From: JBAXEO01 sp964541375
GTDB lineage: Bacteria; Actinomycetota; Coriobacteriia; Anaerosomatales; JAAXUF01
Assembly: GCA_964541375.1 (NCBI GenBank)
Contig: CAZIPT010000064.1
Location: forward strand, 1 to 14,596
Direction of reading: 5' to 3'
DNA length: 14,596 nt
The notes under the pieces were generated by a model. The model saw only the letters and a program-made list of their open reading frames with translations, searched no databases and was not told the origin of the DNA. The position numbers were made by a program, and so were the translations under genes. This document shows positions 14,128 through 14,596 of the stretch, in pieces; position 1 is the stretch's first letter, and each line of letters begins with the position of its first letter.

Positions 14128-14547
14128 CTATCCGCGCTTCTCGGCGACGCGAAGCTGAACCTCGGTCCAGTTCAGGTCGCGCTGCAAGTTCTCGCGCTCA
14201 TCGGACTCGGCAGGAAGCTCGCCGAGGCGCTCCCTGATGAGGTCGGCGGACTCACGGGCGCGGACGGCATCAATCTGAGAGACGGGAACCGCCGCATCCG
14301 CCAAGACGATGACCTTGTCCTCGTGGACCTGCAGGTAGCCACCGTTGATCGAGAAGAACTCCCAATCGGCCGCAGCGTCACCGAAGCGAAGACGAACCTC
14401 TCCGGGTGCGAGAGTCGTGACGATCGGGGCGTGAAGCGGCAGGATGCCGATCTCGCCCTCGGGCGTCGTGGCGACGACCATCTGCACCTCGTTGGTGTAG
14501 AGGATCGACTCGGGAGTGACGATCTCGCAGAGGAGTGTTCGGGCCAT
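14128..14547 (-). CDS. atpC: F1Fo ATP synthase epsilon subunit
   Basis: A 139-residue epsilon subunit of the F1 central stalk, which couples gamma rotation to catalysis and can inhibit ATP hydrolysis. The N-terminal beta-sandwich (1 to about 85) has CEIVTPESILYTNEVQMVVA (7-26), then PEGEIGILPLHAPIVTTLAPG and FFSINGGYLQVHEDKVIVLAD, all family hallmarks. The C-terminal part (about 88-139) is charged and helical, matching the two-helix domain. ATG start with GGGGAG six bases upstream. As the last gene of the usual atp order it fits the hairpin just downstream. Function is confident. Confidence 0.95.
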   Translation of the reverse strand: MARTLLCEIVTPESILYTNEVQMVVATTPEGEIGILPLHAPIVTTLAPGEVRLRFGDAAADWEFFSINGGYLQVHEDKVIVLADAAVPVSQIDAVRARESADLIRERLGELPAESDERENLQRDLNWTEVQLRVAEKRG

Positions 14548-14557
14548 GTTGACTCCC

Positions 14558-14596
14558 CTAAACCGTCGCGGCCATCCCGGCGGCCTTTGCGGGGGG
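14558..14596 (-). CDS. Possible 3' end of atpD (ATP synthase beta subunit)
   Basis: Reading leftward from the window edge gives 12 codons ending ...AKAAGMAATV and then TAG at 14558-14560, ten bases before the atpC start. The canonical operon order places atpD directly before atpC, and a short Lys/Ala-rich tail is typical of beta subunits. The stretch is too short for recognition and the other two frames are also open, so this call rests on position. Confidence 0.4.
   Translation of the reverse strand, partial: PPAKAAGMAATV

Noticed and set aside
12806..14158. 450-codon open frame on the plus strand opposite murA
   Set aside because: It mirrors murA, which has complete catalytic motifs. The antisense product is rich in His, Asp and Arg and has no recognisable domain; long antisense frames are expected in GC-rich coding DNA.
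1..14596. Mobile element, CRISPR, toxin-antitoxin or defence system
   Set aside because: No transposase, integrase, repeat-spacer array, small toxin-like pair or nuclease/sensor gene was recognised; all genes fit envelope biosynthesis or ATP synthase.

Overview
The window reads as GC-rich bacterial chromosome with tightly packed genes. It carries the end of an ATP synthase operon, two housekeeping envelope/lipid genes, and a Wzx/Wzy-type cell-surface polysaccharide locus. A LytR-CpsA-Psr (LCP) protein, a DUF4330 protein, murA directly behind atpC, frequent GTG starts and no LPS or outer-membrane export genes together suggest a high-GC monoderm. An Actinomycetota lineage such as Coriobacteriia is my best guess. 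This is inferred from gene content alone, and a high-GC Bacillota is not excluded.

Layout, read right to left because nearly everything is on the minus strand: possible atpD tail (14558-14596), atpC (14128-14547), an intergenic stretch with a strong GC hairpin and a 14-bp palindrome, murA (12728-13990), fabZ (12274-12696), a WbpA-type UDP-N-acetylglucosamine 6-dehydrogenase (10897-12192), a left-handed beta-helix acyltransferase (10407-10895), a 192-bp regulatory gap, an LCP glycopolymer transferase (8676-10214), a Wzx-like flippase (7246-8622), a GT4 glycosyltransferase (6055-7188), a near-consensus promoter, a DUF4330 membrane protein (5459-5965), a Wzy/O-antigen-ligase-like protein (3986-5455), a GT2 glycosyltransferase (2993-3940), a second GT4 (1884-2996) and a DUF354 protein (871-1884). 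On the plus strand a 5'-truncated UDP-glucose 6-dehydrogenase (to 874) converges on this cluster, and the two stop codons share the tetranucleotide CTAG. No stretch over 300 bases lacks a gene, and I see no tRNA, rRNA, CRISPR array or insertion sequence.

How the parts may work together: the two nucleotide-sugar dehydrogenases would supply UDP-glucuronate and UDP-GlcNAc-uronate. The glycosyltransferases (GT2, two GT4, perhaps DUF354) would build a lipid-linked repeat unit. The flippase would turn it outward, the Wzy-like protein would polymerise it, and the LCP protein would attach the polymer to peptidoglycan. The initiating phosphoglycosyltransferase is not in the window, so the locus or its partners must extend elsewhere. 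The least understood components are DUF4330 and DUF354. I did not find a clearly new defence or mobile system. The most striking raw-sequence oddity is a 32-bp inverted repeat at positions 1-71, best explained as a fold-back artefact at a contig end.
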